NCBI GenBank assembly: GCA_964539665.1
Contig: CAZIKB010000213.1
Coordinates: 1-6,470 of the forward strand
Length of the DNA stretch: 6,470 nucleotides
DNA from: CAZIKB01 sp964539665
GTDB lineage: Bacteria > Zhuqueibacterota > Zhuqueibacteria > Oceanimicrobiales > Oceanimicrobiaceae
Direction of reading: 5' to 3'
The notes beneath the pieces are model-generated. The model had not been told where the DNA came from, did no database searches, and saw nothing but the letters and a program-made list of their open reading frames with translations. This document shows positions 5,156 to 6,470 of this stretch, piece by piece. The position numbers and the translations under genes were made by a program. Each line of letters begins with the position of its first letter. Within the stretch, counting starts at the first letter, position 1.

Positions 5156-6322
5156 ATGCTTATGGCTGCAGCAACCATTTTATTCACAGACATAGTTGGC
5201 TTTTCCAAGAAGCCAACAGTGGAGCAGCGGCGACTTGTTGAGTCTCTTACATCCGAAATCGTACATGAATTGCGCACATTATTGAGCCCTCCTCTGGATA
5301 CACCTAGTATTGTAGCTTTGCCAACTGGCGATGGTCTTGCATTGGGATTTCTTCATCGAACTAACCAACCTTGGGATCGCACCACTATTTTTCGTCTTAT
5401 CTTAAGGATGCATCAATGGGCAAACAACCAATCCTCTCCTCATAATTTAGTGAGTCTACGAGTTGGGGTTCATGTCGGCGCTGTCGAGCTCGTCACTGAT
5501 ATCAATGGCAATGCTAACATATGTGGTGATACAATCAATTATGCGCAACGGGTTATGGATGCAGCTAGTCCACGGCAAGTTCTATTTTCTGAATCAGCTT
5601 TCAGGGAATATATAGGAACTGAAGCTCCCGTTTGTGTCGCGTCTCCTTTTTCTGAAGATTTGAGAGCTGATTTTATTGGGCCAATTGAGGTATACGCAAA
5701 GCATGATCTTCAAATACTCGTTTACAAACAATCACTTGAACCTCCACAGCCTTACTGGTCGAATGATGACCCAATTTCAAAGCATTTGATGCTGGTAACC
5801 TTGACACCCCTACCTAAGGAAATCGTTGGTTCTTTCAGTGAACAGATTCAACAAGCAAGAAACATCGCCTTTATTCAGCTCACCGGTGATAGGTTTATAT
5901 CAAACTTAAAGGATGGTAAAATCAAGTTTTCAGAACAACTAAAACGCTTTTGGGTGTTCATGCCCGCTCCCGATGTATATGCTAATCTTAACCTGACCAA
6001 ACCTCAAGCCACTTCTAAACTGGTCAAGGATTGCGTTCAAAAGTGGCAGAATTTACTCTCCAAATTAAATGCCCAATTCCCGAATGCTGATTTCAAACTC
6101 GGACTGTTTAAGGAACCACCATACTTCGGGGCTTCGTTTATTGACTGGGAGCGCCCCAATGGAAAAATACACGTCAGTCCTTATATATGGAATATTGCCG
6201 CACCAAATTGTCCGGGATACGATTTGCTTTGGGTCGGCAAGAAGCCATCAGCTATTTATGAGACATATGTTGAGGGTCTTCAATATCTACACCGAAGCAC
6301 TGGCAATTCGCTGACAAAATAA
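5156..6322 (+). CDS. Class III nucleotide cyclase with extra C-terminal domain (Pycsar PycC-like)
   Basis: The N-terminal half (about 5-192) is a class III cyclase domain that would make a 3',5'-cyclic nucleotide from an NTP. Metal ligands are Asp12 (FTDIVGF) and Asp59 (PTGDG), and the transition-state pair is Asn128 and Arg132 (INYAQRV). After RVGVHVGAVE (102-111) the domain closes with IGPIEVY (174-180). The two positions that select adenine in mammalian adenylyl cyclase (Lys and Asp) are Leu55 and Asn121, so it is unlikely to be a plain adenylate cyclase; Pycsar pyrimidine cyclases also change this pocket. Residues about 208-388 form a second domain: QARNIAFIQLTGDRF (233-247), VFMPAPDVY, then GKIHVSPYIWN and a Tyr-rich terminal helix. 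By eye it recalls PLD-like/DUF5919 regions of other defence proteins, but this is weak. No membrane segment, HAMP or PAS domain. Likely start is 5162. Follows the TIR gene by 9 nt. Cyclase fold certain; pyrimidine product and defence role inferred. Confidence 0.88.
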   Translation: MLMAAATILFTDIVGFSKKPTVEQRRLVESLTSEIVHELRTLLSPPLDTPSIVALPTGDGLALGFLHRTNQPWDRTTIFRLILRMHQWANNQSSPHNLVSLRVGVHVGAVELVTDINGNANICGDTINYAQRVMDAASPRQVLFSESAFREYIGTEAPVCVASPFSEDLRADFIGPIEVYAKHDLQILVYKQSLEPPQPYWSNDDPISKHLMLVTLTPLPKEIVGSFSEQIQQARNIAFIQLTGDRFISNLKDGKIKFSEQLKRFWVFMPAPDVYANLNLTKPQATSKLVKDCVQKWQNLLSKLNAQFPNADFKLGLFKEPPYFGASFIDWERPNGKIHVSPYIWNIAAPNCPGYDLLWVGKKPSAIYETYVEGLQYLHRSTGNSLTK

Positions 6323-6328
6323 GAGAAT

Positions 6329-6338
6329 GTTTATCCAT
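6329..6338 (+). repeat. GTTTATCCAT copy just after the cyclase
   Basis: The 10-mer starts 7 nt past the cyclase stop and matches the core at 4465-4474 and 4578-4587, all in the same direction. Together the copies bracket the two-gene operon. Similarity does not clearly extend beyond the 10-mer. Confidence 0.45.
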
Positions 6339-6381
6339 TAAAAGAATGATAACAGACTGCATAACAAACCTCATCATCGTG

Positions 6382-6396
6382 CCGAGCTAAACTCGG
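6382..6396. repeat. Short hairpin downstream of the cyclase
   Basis: CCGAG (6382-6386) and CTCGG (6392-6396) form a 5-bp stem with a 5-nt loop (CTAAA). No T-run follows, so an intrinsic terminator is doubtful. The rest of 6323-6470 shows no gene. Confidence 0.3.
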
Positions 6397-6470
6397 ATCG
6401 TTGGGATATGAATAAAGTTCATTGAAATTCGATATTATTACCCAGTGGGTGATTCCAGGTAAGTGAACTA

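Noticed and set aside
6382..6450. Hairpins CCGAG/CTCGG (6382-6396) and ACCCA/TGGGT (6440-6450) as terminators
   Set aside because: Stems of only 5 bp and no T-run after either.

Overview
The window looks like AT-rich bacterial DNA from the Fibrobacteres-Chlorobi-Bacteroidetes (FCB) superphylum or a neighbour such as KSB1, Calditrichota or Marinimicrobia. This rests on a TonB-dependent receptor with an N-terminal carboxypeptidase-regulatory-like domain, combined with strong Shine-Dalgarno sites (AGGAGG, AGGAG) that typical Bacteroidota lack. The phylum is inferred and not proven. All convincing genes are on the + strand.

Left part (1-3285): a nearly complete TonB-dependent outer-membrane receptor whose signal peptide is missing or disrupted, then a secreted M55 (DppA-type) zinc D-aminopeptidase with every expected metal and catalytic residue. 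Together they suggest uptake or periplasmic processing of peptides, possibly cell-wall peptides containing D-amino acids.

Middle (3286-4675): about 1.4 kb with no convincing gene but much palindromic structure. It holds a 92-nt interrupted inverted repeat (3369-3460), a bulged hairpin (3639-3661), a perfect 13-bp hairpin (3935-3963), a roughly 156-bp MITE-like element with 11-bp terminal inverted repeats and a flanking TA (4208-4363), a perfect 13-bp-arm palindrome (4464-4495), a 9-bp inverted repeat (4527-4564) and a short direct repeat. It reads as a landing zone for mobile and repeat elements, the last few sites being possible regulatory sequence of the next operon.

Right part (4676-6322): a tight two-gene operon, a stand-alone MTH538/ThsB-type TIR protein followed 9 nt later by a class III nucleotide cyclase carrying an extra C-terminal domain of about 180 residues. 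This resembles a Pycsar antiphage system (cyclase plus TIR effector). However, the TIR protein has no visible cyclic-nucleotide-binding domain, the cyclase lacks the usual purine-specifying residues, and its C-terminal domain does not look like the AGS-C sensor domain found on relatives. A GTTTATCCAT motif occurs just upstream of the operon and again 7 nt after its stop, so the pair may sit in a bounded cassette. This operon is the best candidate for an undescribed or variant defence system. The last 148 nt contain only a weak hairpin.
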